57,522 bases of DNA from assembly GCA_030531205.1 (NCBI GenBank), contig JAUNOC010000009.1, positions 1 through 57,522 of the forward strand, written 5' to 3'. The notes beneath the pieces were generated by a model. The model made no database searches. It had not been told where the DNA came from and saw only the letters and a list, made by a program, of their open reading frames with translations. Source of the stretch: Phascolarctobacterium sp. (lineage in GTDB: Bacteria; Bacillota; Negativicutes; Acidaminococcales; Acidaminococcaceae). Positions within the stretch are counted from its first letter, which is position 1. Each line of letters opens with the position of its first letter. The translations under genes were made by a program, and so were the position numbers. This document shows positions 8,971 to 16,728 of this stretch, one piece after another.

Positions 8971-10068
8971 ATGATGGGAAAAGAACAAAAAACTTTTGCG
9001 GTGCTTACCGGTGGCGGTGACTGCCCCGGGTTGAACGCGGTTATCCGTGGGGCTGCTAAAACTCTTTTAAACCATAATTGCAAAGTTTATGGTGTGTTGG
9101 ATGGTTTCAATGGTTTGGTTCATGGAAAATTTTGGGAGTTGAATTATGCCAACTTGTCAGGGGTTTTGCCCCGGGGCGGTACGATTTTAGGTACTACCAA
9201 CAGGGATAATCCCTTCCATATGGCTGTGCAAAAGGATGGCAAGTTAGAGTTTTGCGATATGCGGGACAAGGTGTTGGCAAATCTGCAAAAGTATAATATT
9301 GAAGCGTTGATAGATATTGGTGGTGACGGCACGCTTGCCATTGGTGCCAAGTTGGCACGGGAATGTGGTGTTAAAGTAGTTGGCTGCCCCAAGACCATTG
9401 ACAATGATATTATTGGAACGGAACGTACTTTTGGTTTTGATACAGCGGTGGCAATGGCAATGGATGCGGTTGACCGTTTGCATACCACAGCAGAAAGCCA
9501 TCACCGGGTTATGGTGTTGGAAGTTATGGGGCGTTACGCAGGCTGGATCGCCCTTTATTGTGGAATTGCGGGTGGCGCGGATGCTATCCTGATTCCTGAA
9601 ATTCCGTACAATATAGAAAGTGTTGCCCAAAAAATTAATCAACGCAGGGCGGACGGTAAGCAGTTCAGTATTGTGGTTGTGGCAGAAGGGGCGAAACCAG
9701 TCGGAGGTACAATTAGTGTCAGCAGGGTGGTAAAGGACAGTTTTGAGCCATTGCGTTTGGGTGGCGCAGGTAATAAGGTGGCTGAAGATTTAGAAAAAAT
9801 TACAGGAGTGGAATGCCGTTGTACGGTGCTTGGCTACTTGCAAAGAGGTGGCAGTCCGACTGCTTTTGACAGAATGCTTTCTACCCGTTATGGTGTGGCG
9901 GCAGCAGAGGCATGTTTAAGAGGGGAATACAATGTTATGATGTCTTTGCAAAATGATAAAATAGTTCCTGTAGATTTACAAATTGCCGGCAGCGGTTCAC
10001 GCAATGTGCCTTTGGACAGTGAGTTAATCCGTACAGGCAGACAGATCGGTATTTCGTTTGGTGATTAA
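8971..10068 (+). CDS. pfkA: 6-phosphofructokinase, group III (mixed-substrate type)
   Basis: Phosphorylates fructose 6-phosphate in glycolysis. The N terminus has GGGDCPGLNAVIRG. The donor site reads GGDGTLAIG (glycine, as in ATP enzymes, at the position homologous to E. coli 104), while the next motif is PKTIDND with lysine at the position homologous to 124, as in PPi enzymes. This combination belongs to the mixed-substrate PFK group, so donor preference is uncertain, with ATP favoured. Length is 365. Two tandem ATGs (8971, 8974) follow a GGGGATG tract. Confidence 0.93.
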   Translation: MMGKEQKTFAVLTGGGDCPGLNAVIRGAAKTLLNHNCKVYGVLDGFNGLVHGKFWELNYANLSGVLPRGGTILGTTNRDNPFHMAVQKDGKLEFCDMRDKVLANLQKYNIEALIDIGGDGTLAIGAKLARECGVKVVGCPKTIDNDIIGTERTFGFDTAVAMAMDAVDRLHTTAESHHRVMVLEVMGRYAGWIALYCGIAGGADAILIPEIPYNIESVAQKINQRRADGKQFSIVVVAEGAKPVGGTISVSRVVKDSFEPLRLGGAGNKVAEDLEKITGVECRCTVLGYLQRGGSPTAFDRMLSTRYGVAAAEACLRGEYNVMMSLQNDKIVPVDLQIAGSGSRNVPLDSELIRTGRQIGISFGD

Positions 10069-10070
10069 AA

Positions 10071-10871
10071 ATAGATTATCAGAGTTTAGTAGCCATTGCT
10101 GTGGCAGTGGTGGAAGGTTTAACTGAATTTTTGCCCGTCAGCAGCACGGGACATATGATTATTGCAGGGGAAATGATTGGCTTTGAAGGTGCAGTGGTGG
10201 ATGTGTTTGAGGTTTTCATCCAGTTCGGGGCCATTCTCTCCGTGCTTTTTATTTATGGAGAGCGTTTTCAAAAGTTCTTTACGGCGGACGGTTGGCGGTA
10301 CGACAAGGGGTTTTCAGCTTGGCATGTGCTGGCAGGTTGTGTTCCTTGTATGGGTATTGCTTTTTTGCTTTACAGAGCAATTAAGGAGTTATTGTTCAAT
10401 CCGTTTACAGTAGCCATTGGTTTAGTTCTCGGTGCATTGTTGCTGATGTTGGCAGAGCATTGGGCAAAGGGCAGGGAATTGCAGGATGATTTGGATAAAA
10501 TGACTTTGCGTCAGGCCTTTTGCATTGGGGCATTTCAGATTTTTTCTTTGTGGCCCGGCTTCAGCCGCAGTGGCAGTACCATTGCAGGGGGAATGTTGGT
10601 CGGACTTAGTCGCCGTGTCAGTGCGGCCTATACATTCATTATGGCAGTGCCGGTGATGTTTGCCGCATCCATGTATGATTTGTACAAGAACTACGCTCTG
10701 CTCAGTATGAATGATTTCAAAACATTGGCTATCGGTTTTGTGGTGGCAGGAATTGTTGCCTACCTTTCTATTTTTTGGTTTGTACGCTTTGTGGGAAAAA
10801 ATAAACTTACAATTTTTGCGTGGTACCGTATAGCGTTGGCGGCTTTTACGGTGTACTATTTTTATCTTTAA
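10071..10871 (+). CDS. uppP: Undecaprenyl-diphosphatase, start codon probably AUA
   Basis: Integral membrane BacA/UppP phosphatase that regenerates undecaprenyl phosphate for cell-wall synthesis. Motifs are VEGLTEFLPVSSTGH and PGFSRSGST; about eight hydrophobic segments follow. The first ordinary start in frame is GTG 10101, but it leaves only three residues before the VEGLTEFL motif, whereas family members have about 12-14. The frame is open upstream to a TGA at 10062 and reads IDYQSLVAIAVAVVEG from an ATA at 10071, a good fit to the usual M-D-x-x-x-x start, with GGTGAT at 10060-10065. I place the start there; 10101 is the conservative choice. Confidence 0.85.
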   Translation: MDYQSLVAIAVAVVEGLTEFLPVSSTGHMIIAGEMIGFEGAVVDVFEVFIQFGAILSVLFIYGERFQKFFTADGWRYDKGFSAWHVLAGCVPCMGIAFLLYRAIKELLFNPFTVAIGLVLGALLLMLAEHWAKGRELQDDLDKMTLRQAFCIGAFQIFSLWPGFSRSGSTIAGGMLVGLSRRVSAAYTFIMAVPVMFAASMYDLYKNYALLSMNDFKTLAIGFVVAGIVAYLSIFWFVRFVGKNKLTIFAWYRIALAAFTVYYFYL

Positions 10872-10892
10872 TAGAAAATTTTTTCATCTAAC

Positions 10893-10922
10893 TTAATTTT
10901 GTTATTGACATAACAAAGTTAA
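10893..10922. promoter_or_regulatory. Inverted repeat overlapping the tRNA-Thr promoter
   Basis: Arms 10893-10905 and 10910-10922 are complementary over 13 bp with one mismatch, around a 4-nt loop. The dyad covers the -35 box of the tRNA-Thr promoter. It may be an operator or a weak terminator for uppP; there is no T-tract, which favours neither strongly. Confidence 0.4.
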
Positions 10923-10933
10923 GAATATATAAT
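10905..10933 (+). promoter_or_regulatory. Sigma-70 promoter for tRNA-Thr
   Basis: TTGACA 10905-10910, 17-bp spacer, TATAAT 10928-10933: a consensus promoter ending 10 bases before the tRNA. Confidence 0.8.
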
Positions 10934-10943
10934 ATGCAAGTGT

Positions 10944-11019
10944 GCTAGGCTAGCTCAATCGGTAGAGCAACTGATTTGTAATCAGTAGGTTGCGGGTTCA
11001 AGTCCTGTGCCTAGCTCCA
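10944..11019 (+). tRNA. tRNA-Thr(TGT)
   Basis: A 76-nt cloverleaf. Acceptor GCTAGGC pairs with GCCTAGC, followed by discriminator T and encoded CCA. The anticodon arm is ACTGA-TTTGTAA-TCAGT, giving anticodon TGT. Its 3' part is the attachment site of the mobile element downstream, which restores the full tRNA sequence on integration. Confidence 0.95.
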
Positions 11020-11024
11020 TTTTT
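10975..11024 (+). repeat. Attachment site repeat at tRNA-Thr (att, proximal)
   Basis: A 50-bp sequence from the anticodon loop to the end of the tRNA and 5 T residues, repeated perfectly at 19909-19958. It is the core duplicated by site-specific integration. Confidence 0.9.
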
Positions 11025-11045
11025 GAGACACCTTCATAAAAATGA

Positions 11046-11068
11046 AGTAATCAATAAAGCAATCACAA
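11046..11068 (+). repeat. Candidate integrase arm-type site, left
   Basis: AGTAATCAATAAAGCAATCA and three further bases; a 22/23 match lies at 19759-19781 near the other end. Internally it is two AGTAATCA-like units. Position near both termini of the element suggests binding by integrase or excisionase. Confidence 0.5.
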
Positions 11069-11070
11069 CA

Positions 11071-11110
11071 AAAAAAGAAGTCCGATTTTTAACCGGGCTT
11101 CTTTTTTTTT
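11071..11110. terminator. Bidirectional terminator between tRNA-Thr and the repressor gene
   Basis: AAAAAAGAAGTCCG (11071-11084) pairs with CGGGCTTCTTTTTT (11094-11107), with A and T tracts on either side, so it can stop transcription from both the tRNA and the - strand repressor gene. Confidence 0.75.
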
Positions 11111-11112
11111 GT

Positions 11113-11589
11113 TTACTTAAATAATGATTCTACATATTTTAATAGCCGTTTCTCATACTCATGTTTTAGTTGTTGTTTTAATTCGTAAGATTTTAGTAGT
11201 AATTCTTCTTTATCAACATAGCATTCAGCATCATCTGTAGTTCGATGTAACCAACAGGAACAATCCGAATATTTTGATTCTTCCATGTCTGGAGGTGAAC
11301 CTAAATTTTCAATATTAGCTTTTGCAATAATATTGTCAATTTCAGACCATTCTTTCTCATAATATTCTGGGCGAGAACATAAATCATACAATTCTAAAAG
11401 GTGTACATCTAAACAATCAGATATGTTATGTAATAGGTAATAGGAAGGTGTTCGTGTACCGGCTTCAATTTTTTGAATTAAAGTTAAGGATACACCAAGT
11501 AACGCTGCAAGTTGTGGTTGTGTGTAATTATGTGCTATTCTTGCTTTCCGTATTTGGATAGCCCAATCAGGTTTTTTGTTCTTTTTCAT
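11113..11589 (-). CDS. XRE-family HTH repressor of the mobile element
   Basis: A 158-residue protein with an N-terminal helix-turn-helix of the Cro/C1 type (residues about 10-65: IRKARIAHNYTQPQLAALLG, then VSLTLIQKIEAGTRTPS). The rest is acidic and helical with no recognised domain. It is divergent from the integration/mobilization genes across a region with two palindromic operators, so it is most likely the regulator keeping the element silent. Ribosome-binding site is weak. Confidence 0.85.
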   Translation of the reverse strand: MKKNKKPDWAIQIRKARIAHNYTQPQLAALLGVSLTLIQKIEAGTRTPSYYLLHNISDCLDVHLLELYDLCSRPEYYEKEWSEIDNIIAKANIENLGSPPDMEESKYSDCSCWLHRTTDDAECYVDKEELLLKSYELKQQLKHEYEKRLLKYVESLFK

Positions 11590-11642
11590 TTTCTTTTACC
11601 ATTTTTATTTTACCACATTTAAGAAAAATTTGAAAGTTATTC

Positions 11643-11671
11643 TTGACACGTACAATGTACTGTGATATTAT
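11643..11671 (+). promoter_or_regulatory. Rightward promoter of the mobile element
   Basis: TTGACA 11643-11648, 17-bp spacer, TATTAT 11666-11671. The operator arms cover the -35 box and flank the -10 box, so repressor binding would exclude RNA polymerase. AAAGGAG and the ATG at 11708 follow. Confidence 0.75.
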
Positions 11672-11690
11672 AAACAGTACATTGTACGTG
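11647..11690. promoter_or_regulatory. Paired palindromic operator for the XRE repressor
   Basis: Perfect 16-bp inverted repeat: CACGTACAATGTACTG (11647-11662), 12-nt spacer, CAGTACATTGTACGTG (11675-11690). Each arm itself contains the palindrome GTACA-N-TGTAC, so there are two complete operator sites in mirror orientation around the -10 box. Confidence 0.8.
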
Positions 11691-11707
11691 AAAGGAGATT
11701 TTGAAAA

Positions 11708-11971
11708 ATGTTAGAAAATCAAAAATCTGTTAGGAAGAAAACCATTTATTCTATTGATGAGGCACTGGATGTTCTCTATCAAAATCAAGTTGCAAGGCAA
11801 ACTTTTGTCCGTCAAATGCAAACGGAGTGTTGGCCGACCGTGATGGTAATGAAAAGGATTTTTATCCCGGCAAAATTCATTGAGGGCAAACTGGCACAAA
11901 TGGAAGCGTTGGCGGATGCGGCACTTCAAGCAGAGGTGAAAGCAAGTGCTGCAACTATGGTTGGGGGATAA
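11708..11971 (+). CDS. Small basic protein, excisionase-like
   Basis: An 87-residue protein, first gene under the element's rightward promoter. The middle (YSIDEALDVLYQNQVARQTF, then FIPAKFIEGKLAQME) has the look of a short DNA-binding helix pair followed by a wing, as in excisionases and MerR-like adaptors, but no diagnostic motif is present. The stop overlaps the GGGGGATAA used as ribosome-binding site by the next gene. The call as Xis rests mainly on position and size. Confidence 0.5.
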   Translation: MLENQKSVRKKTIYSIDEALDVLYQNQVARQTFVRQMQTECWPTVMVMKRIFIPAKFIEGKLAQMEALADAALQAEVKASAATMVGG

Positions 11972-11975
11972 TATA

Positions 11976-12758
11976 ATGGCTAAAAATGGGAAGTATTATT
12001 GGATGCGACTAAAAGAAAATTTTTACGATACAGAAGAAATGATTGCAATCGAAAGTATGCCGGATGGAATTATTTTTTCAAATATTCTTTTGAAACTTTA
12101 TTTACACAGCCTAAAATATAACGGCAGACTTATGCTGAACAATGCTATTCCTATGGATTTGCCTACATTAGCGTCTATAACTAGACAAAGCCAATCGATG
12201 ATAGAGAGAGCATTGGGTGAATTTCAAAGACGTGGGTTAATCGAAATTTTACATAATGGAGCAATATATATGCTTGATATCCAAAATTACATTGGCAAAT
12301 CTTCTGACGAAGCTGACCGTATCCGTGCATACCAGCGGGGAATTAAAGAAGAAAAATTACAAATTTCAACAGAAAGTAGAAATCTCGTAGATTTCTACGA
12401 GATTTCTACGACAGAGATTAGAGATATAGATATTAGAGATATAGATAGCAGCAGTAACATAAGCATACAAGGGAACTTAAATAGTTCTATCAAAGATAGT
12501 AGTAGTACGCGTAATTTACCAGTTGTAGCGAAAGAAATTATGAAAATGTATGGACTTTCTGAGGATGAAATTTTGGAAGCATCACTTAAGGCGGAATCAA
12601 ATCCCAAAACTGCTGCTGCTGCAAATTTAGCTAATCGGGGAAAAAGAATATTGGCTAATTTTGAACGTGCTTTGTCTGCATTTAATAATAAAGCAATAAA
12701 ATCGCCGAAAAATTATATTTACAAATGCGTTGAGAATAATTGGCAATTAAAAAATTAA
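11976..12758 (+). CDS. Phage replisome organizer-like (DnaD-related) protein
   Basis: The 260-residue protein begins with the pattern YYWMRLKENFYDTEEMIAIE, then ILLKLYLHSLKYNGRLMLN and a winged-helix-like segment (LASITRQSQSMIERALGEFQ, then RRGLIEIL) typical of the N-terminal domain of phage replisome organizers. A low-complexity serine/isoleucine linker (IRDIDIRDIDSSSNIS) separates it from a helical C-terminus with NFERALSAF and KSPKNYIYKCVENNW, as in DnaD-type proteins. Start at 11976 has GGGGGAT upstream. It probably recruits host helicase to copy the excised element. Confidence 0.75.
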   Translation: MAKNGKYYWMRLKENFYDTEEMIAIESMPDGIIFSNILLKLYLHSLKYNGRLMLNNAIPMDLPTLASITRQSQSMIERALGEFQRRGLIEILHNGAIYMLDIQNYIGKSSDEADRIRAYQRGIKEEKLQISTESRNLVDFYEISTTEIRDIDIRDIDSSSNISIQGNLNSSIKDSSSTRNLPVVAKEIMKMYGLSEDEILEASLKAESNPKTAAAANLANRGKRILANFERALSAFNNKAIKSPKNYIYKCVENNWQLKN

Positions 12759-12785
12759 ATTTAGATTATTTTTGTAGAGGAAAAA

Positions 12786-14048
12786 ATGTCACACAGTAGA
12801 AGAGATGCCGGAACAGGCAGTTACAGTTATTCAGAAAACAAAATAACAGGAGAAGGTCGCTGGGCGTGGTCTTTGAGTTATACAGATATTGACGGCAACA
12901 GGAAAAGAATTCAATTCACTGCGAAAAGCAAAAAGCAATTACAGGAAAGGGTGGAGCGGTTTTTGCAGGAGCGGAAAGATAAACTCACCCCTTGGGAAAA
13001 CTTAACCCTCAACCAATGGATAAACCGGTGGCTTCCCACTCAAAAGGATACCGTCAAAATAAAAACTTACGAGTATTACGAGTATATGTGCAGAAAACAT
13101 CTCTCAACAAGCCCGTTAGGTCATATGCAGTTGAAAAAAATAACATCCAATCACATTCAAATGTGGCTAAATTCGCTTCTAACGGTTAAAAAGTCCTTGG
13201 GGGATACTCTGCTATCCCCCGGAACTGTAAATTCAATTAGGCGGGCTCTGAACCTTGTTTTAGACGGAGCGGTTAAACAAGGTTTGTTAGGATTACGTCC
13301 GCAAAGCAAACCTGTAAAGCAAGAAAAAACAAAACCGTTACAGATAACACCTGAGGAAATGCGTGCTTTTTTAGCATTGGCAGAAACACAGGATTATTGG
13401 AATATTGATGTGGATGCCAGCAAAAAACAGAAACAGGCGGTAATGATACCAGAGAATTACAGACCGCAAAACACCATCGCTCATGTGTACATGTACAGTT
13501 GCTACAAAACCGCTGTTTATTTTGCGTTGCATACTTTGTGCCGCAAGGGTGAAATTGTGGGTGCTAGATGGCAAGACATTGACATGGATGCAAAGACATT
13601 TACTGTTGTGCAGAATATCGTTTATGCATCACACGGAATAACAGTTGGCAGTCCTAAAACAGGACAGTACAGAAAAATTTTATTGTCTGATTCAATGATT
13701 GAACGCTTGAAAGATTGGAAAAAGCAGCAGCAGCAATACATTGAAGAAGTTGGCGATTTGTTCGCCGATGACAATGATTTGATTTTTACATCCCATACTG
13801 GCGGTGTTGTAAATGATCGTTTATTTCGGTTGTTTTGGGATAAGCTGACAATAGCGGCAGGATTGAAGATACGCTTTCATGATTTGCGACACATAGGGGC
13901 GGCGACAATGCTGTCCAATGGTGTACCAATCAAAGCAGTACAGGAGCGGGGCGGATGGATAACTACAAGTGTCTTGCTTGATACGTATGCTTACTGCATC
14001 CCCGGATTACAACAAGCATGTGTAGATGTTTTGGACAAAAATTTTTGA
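12786..14048 (+). CDS. int: Tyrosine site-specific recombinase (integrase)
   Basis: A 420-residue Tn916/phage-type integrase. The N-terminal arm-binding region (about 1-60: WAWSLSYTDIDGNRKRIQF) precedes a SAM-like core-binding domain (about 70-170) and the catalytic domain. Catalytic residues visible: Arg in LCRKGEIVGARW, HDLRH box in KIRFHDLRHIGAATM, and nucleophile Tyr in LLDTYAYCI near the C-terminus. It would recombine the tRNA-Thr 3' end with the element. Unusually it lies in the middle of the element rather than next to an att site. Confidence 0.95.
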   Translation: MSHSRRDAGTGSYSYSENKITGEGRWAWSLSYTDIDGNRKRIQFTAKSKKQLQERVERFLQERKDKLTPWENLTLNQWINRWLPTQKDTVKIKTYEYYEYMCRKHLSTSPLGHMQLKKITSNHIQMWLNSLLTVKKSLGDTLLSPGTVNSIRRALNLVLDGAVKQGLLGLRPQSKPVKQEKTKPLQITPEEMRAFLALAETQDYWNIDVDASKKQKQAVMIPENYRPQNTIAHVYMYSCYKTAVYFALHTLCRKGEIVGARWQDIDMDAKTFTVVQNIVYASHGITVGSPKTGQYRKILLSDSMIERLKDWKKQQQQYIEEVGDLFADDNDLIFTSHTGGVVNDRLFRLFWDKLTIAAGLKIRFHDLRHIGAATMLSNGVPIKAVQERGGWITTSVLLDTYAYCIPGLQQACVDVLDKNF

Positions 14049-14082
14049 GAGAAATAATGCGTAGAGGAAAGGAAAAAGAAAA

Positions 14083-14460
14083 ATGAATGATGTAAAAATT
14101 GAAAATATGGAACATGCAAAAGAGGTTATGAACACGCTCAAAGAAAAATTGAAAAATGCTAAAAGTGCCATTGAAAAGAAAGACATCAGATTAGCCATTG
14201 TTGATGTAAAGCAAAAAATGCTTTCGTTGGAAAAGAAACAACTCGCCAACGAAAAAAAGATAATGGAACAGAAAGTAAAAAAATTAAATTCTGCTATGGC
14301 TCGCAAGTGCAGAAATCACGGTTTGATTTGTATTGCGTTGGGTGTTCTTTATCAACAACACAAAATAAATGAGTTTGAAAAAATTTGTTTCGGTGGCAAT
14401 TCTGCTGTTGAGGAATTTGCAAAAATTAATTTTGGCTATGCAAAAGGTGAAACAAAATAA
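14083..14460 (+). CDS. Coiled-coil protein upstream of the relaxase
   Basis: A 125-residue, strongly basic protein; residues about 5-75 are heptad-like (AKEVMNTLKEKLKNAKSAIE) and predicted coiled coil. Then a short cysteine-containing stretch (MARKCRNHGLICIALGVLY). I do not recognise the family. Position just upstream of oriT and mobA suggests a mobilization accessory role (MobC-like), by context only. Confidence 0.5.
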   Translation: MNDVKIENMEHAKEVMNTLKEKLKNAKSAIEKKDIRLAIVDVKQKMLSLEKKQLANEKKIMEQKVKKLNSAMARKCRNHGLICIALGVLYQQHKINEFEKICFGGNSAVEEFAKINFGYAKGETK

Positions 14461-14503
14461 CGTGATATATTTATCGCGTGAAAGTAAAATCTCTTGATTA
14501 CGG

Positions 14504-14527
14504 GGCGAATACGAAGTCGCCTTTTTT
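14504..14527 (+). terminator. Terminator before oriT
   Basis: GGCGA (14504-14508) pairs with TCGCC (14517-14521), followed by TTTTTT. It would end the transcript of the coiled-coil gene. Confidence 0.5.
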
Positions 14528-14568
14528 AATAAAATCAGTTTTTGTTGTTTTATAGTCCGTTGTATAAC

Positions 14569-14616
14569 GGCGCAACTATACACTACACTTCGTGTAGTGC
14601 GTTGCGCCCTACGGGG
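14569..14616 (+). other. oriT: Origin of transfer (oriT), IncQ/pGO1-like
   Basis: Nested inverted repeats: outer GGCGCAAC (14569-14576)/GTTGCGCC (14601-14608) and inner CACTACAC (14581-14588)/GTGTAGTG (14592-14599). The following TTGCGCCCTACGGGG closely resembles the nick region (TGCGCCCTTACGGG) recalled from MobQ-family plasmids such as pGO1. It lies 10 bases upstream of the relaxase start, where such sites normally lie. Confidence 0.8.
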
Positions 14617-14625
14617 TCAATTATT

Positions 14626-16047
14626 ATGGCAATAGCATATTTACAACTGAAAATAGTAAGCAGAGGTAATGCTAAACAAAATAGAAATTGTGTTGGTGCT
14701 TCAGCATACAATAGCAGAGAAAAGATGTATAGCATTGATAATGGACACACTTATAATTACAGTTATAAGTCCGCTGATATTGAAAACAAGAATGTACTTT
14801 TGCCTGAATACGCACCGAAAATTTACAAAGACAGACAAACACTTTGGCAGGCAGTTGAAAAAGTAGAAACATCTTCAAAAGCACAGCTGGCAAGGAAAAT
14901 TATTTTAGCACTGCCTTGGAATATTACAGCTGAAGAACGCAAACAACTTGTTGAAAATTTTTGTAAAAAAGCATTTGTTAAAAATGGTATGTGCGTTGAT
15001 TATGCAATCCATAAACCTGACAAAGGAAATAAAAATTACCATGTCCATATTATGTTGACAATGCGAAGTATTGACGAACATGGACAATGGCTTTCCAAAA
15101 AAAGACGAGTTGCTGTTTTAGATAAAAATGGTAATAAAATTGAAATTGATAAATCTAAAAATAGAACTGACAGAAATAAATATGTCACTAAAACTGTTAA
15201 AACAAATGATTGGGATAATCCTAAAAATTTAGAAAAATGGCGGAACTTGGCAGAGCAGGAAATCAATAAATATTTGCCGAAGGAAAATCAAATATCAATG
15301 AAAAGTTATCAAAGACAAGGACTTGATAAACTTGCACAAGTCCACGAGGGGTATTCTCAAAATAGCCCCAAAAAAGAACTCAATGAAAAAATAAAACTTA
15401 TAAATTCCGTAAATCAAGATATTGATAATGAACTAAAAACTTGGAAAGCCGCTGAAATTAAAATTCAAAATGAAAAAATTACAGAAAATGAAAATAACTG
15501 GCTTTCTAAGAGCCCCACAGACGAGCGAAAAGACACCGGCACGATGTCTGATACCCACGAAAAATCACAAGTTCCACAGGCAAAGCAAGAGACAAAAGAA
15601 AAGCAGGATACCGCCCATAAACAGAAACCTGACAAATGGGAACTGCACAAACAATATAACAATGTAACAGAAAAATTAAAACAACTTGCTGAGAAAAAAG
15701 AACAGCTAATCAAAGAAGCCAAAGAAGCGGGAAAGAAAAAGTGTTTTTGGCAAAAAGAGAAAGTAGTATTCAACTGTTATTTGTTGGAGCATGGCTATAA
15801 AGATTTGAAAAAAGAAATACAGGAACTGGAAAAACAACAAGCCGAATTGGACAAAAAGATTTGGGGCGACCGTCAAATCGCAGAACAGCAACTGCAGAAA
15901 AAAGAAAATGTAGCTGAACATTTGAAAGAGCAAATAAAAACCGTGCAGAAGAAGAAGCCAAAAGCAAAATTAGTAAAATCTGAACGCCAAATAAAAAAAG
16001 AGAAGGAAAGAATTTGTGGTAAAGACGGATGGAGGATGCAACGTTAG
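14626..16047 (+). CDS. mobA: MobA/MobL-family relaxase
   Basis: A 473-residue MobQ relaxase that nicks oriT and pilots the strand. The N terminus (AIAYLQLKIVSRGN, ASAYNSRE) carries the presumed catalytic tyrosine, and the metal-binding histidine motif is KNYHVHIMLTMR. The C-terminal 200 residues are lysine- and glutamine-rich coiled coil with no primase or helicase domain visible. ATG 14626 is used; an upstream in-frame ATG (14542) would read through oriT and does not look coding. Confidence 0.92.
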   Translation: MAIAYLQLKIVSRGNAKQNRNCVGASAYNSREKMYSIDNGHTYNYSYKSADIENKNVLLPEYAPKIYKDRQTLWQAVEKVETSSKAQLARKIILALPWNITAEERKQLVENFCKKAFVKNGMCVDYAIHKPDKGNKNYHVHIMLTMRSIDEHGQWLSKKRRVAVLDKNGNKIEIDKSKNRTDRNKYVTKTVKTNDWDNPKNLEKWRNLAEQEINKYLPKENQISMKSYQRQGLDKLAQVHEGYSQNSPKKELNEKIKLINSVNQDIDNELKTWKAAEIKIQNEKITENENNWLSKSPTDERKDTGTMSDTHEKSQVPQAKQETKEKQDTAHKQKPDKWELHKQYNNVTEKLKQLAEKKEQLIKEAKEAGKKKCFWQKEKVVFNCYLLEHGYKDLKKEIQELEKQQAELDKKIWGDRQIAEQQLQKKENVAEHLKEQIKTVQKKKPKAKLVKSERQIKKEKERICGKDGWRMQR

Positions 16048-16098
16048 AGTTGATAATTATTTATCTAAACGGTATAATTTATTAGGGGAGTGAAAAAA

Positions 16099-16287
16099 AT
16101 GACTAAAAAACAAACTAAAGAAATACCTCAAATTGGTATTACAGATTATGTTGCCGAAAAACTTGTTCACATTTTTTTACAGCAATGCCGTGACCCTAAA
16201 TTTCAGGAAGAATACCGGCAATGGCGAAAAGAAAAAGGACTTCCGGACAAACCCTTATTTGTAAAGAAGAACAAAAATGACCAATGA
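16099..16287 (+). CDS. Small hypothetical protein upstream of an MNT transferase
   Basis: A 62-residue charged protein (ITDYVAEKLVHIFLQQCRDP, then EYRQWRKEKGLPDKPLF). ATG 16099 follows GGGGAG; GTG 16090 in frame overlaps that site. It overlaps the next gene by 11 bp, so it is coupled to the nucleotidyltransferase and could be its partner. No known family recognised. Confidence 0.55.
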   Translation: MTKKQTKEIPQIGITDYVAEKLVHIFLQQCRDPKFQEEYRQWRKEKGLPDKPLFVKKNKNDQ

Positions 16288-16615
16288 AATTATAAAAAAG
16301 ACCGTTCAAGAATTTACAAATCAAGCATTAAAAAAAATTCCTAAAGAAATAACTGCAATTTACTTATTTGGTTCTTGTGCAAGAGGGGATTATGATAATG
16401 AATCTGATATTGATGTTTTGGTTGTAATTGACTCATCAAAAAAATCTCTAAGAAATTTTAAAGATAAATTACTTGATATAGCCAGTGATATTGGCTTAGA
16501 AAATAATGTTTTTTTATCACTGACAATAAGTGATAAAAAAGAATGGGAAAAATACAAAGATTTTTCGTTGTTATACAAAAACATACTTTCTGAAGGGGTA
16601 CAATATTATGGATAA
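16277..16615 (+). CDS. Nucleotidyltransferase domain protein (MNT type), first copy
   Basis: A 112-residue minimal nucleotidyltransferase. The motif LFGSCARGDYDNESDIDVLV contains the GS and paired aspartates (D-x-D) that bind metal and NTP. MNT proteins often act as antitoxins that AMPylate a HEPN ribonuclease; no HEPN partner with an RxxxxH motif is seen nearby. Its partners here are the 62-residue protein upstream and the 175-residue unknown protein downstream. Confidence 0.85.
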   Translation: MTNEIIKKTVQEFTNQALKKIPKEITAIYLFGSCARGDYDNESDIDVLVVIDSSKKSLRNFKDKLLDIASDIGLENNVFLSLTISDKKEWEKYKDFSLLYKNILSEGVQYYG

Positions 16616-16728
16616 TTAATTTTAATTTTGATATAGTCACTATAAAAAAATTAAACTTTGCGAGGGTAAAAAAATGTAATTTGCTGGTTTGTTAATAAAT
16701 TGATTGTTCGAAGGAACGACAACATATT

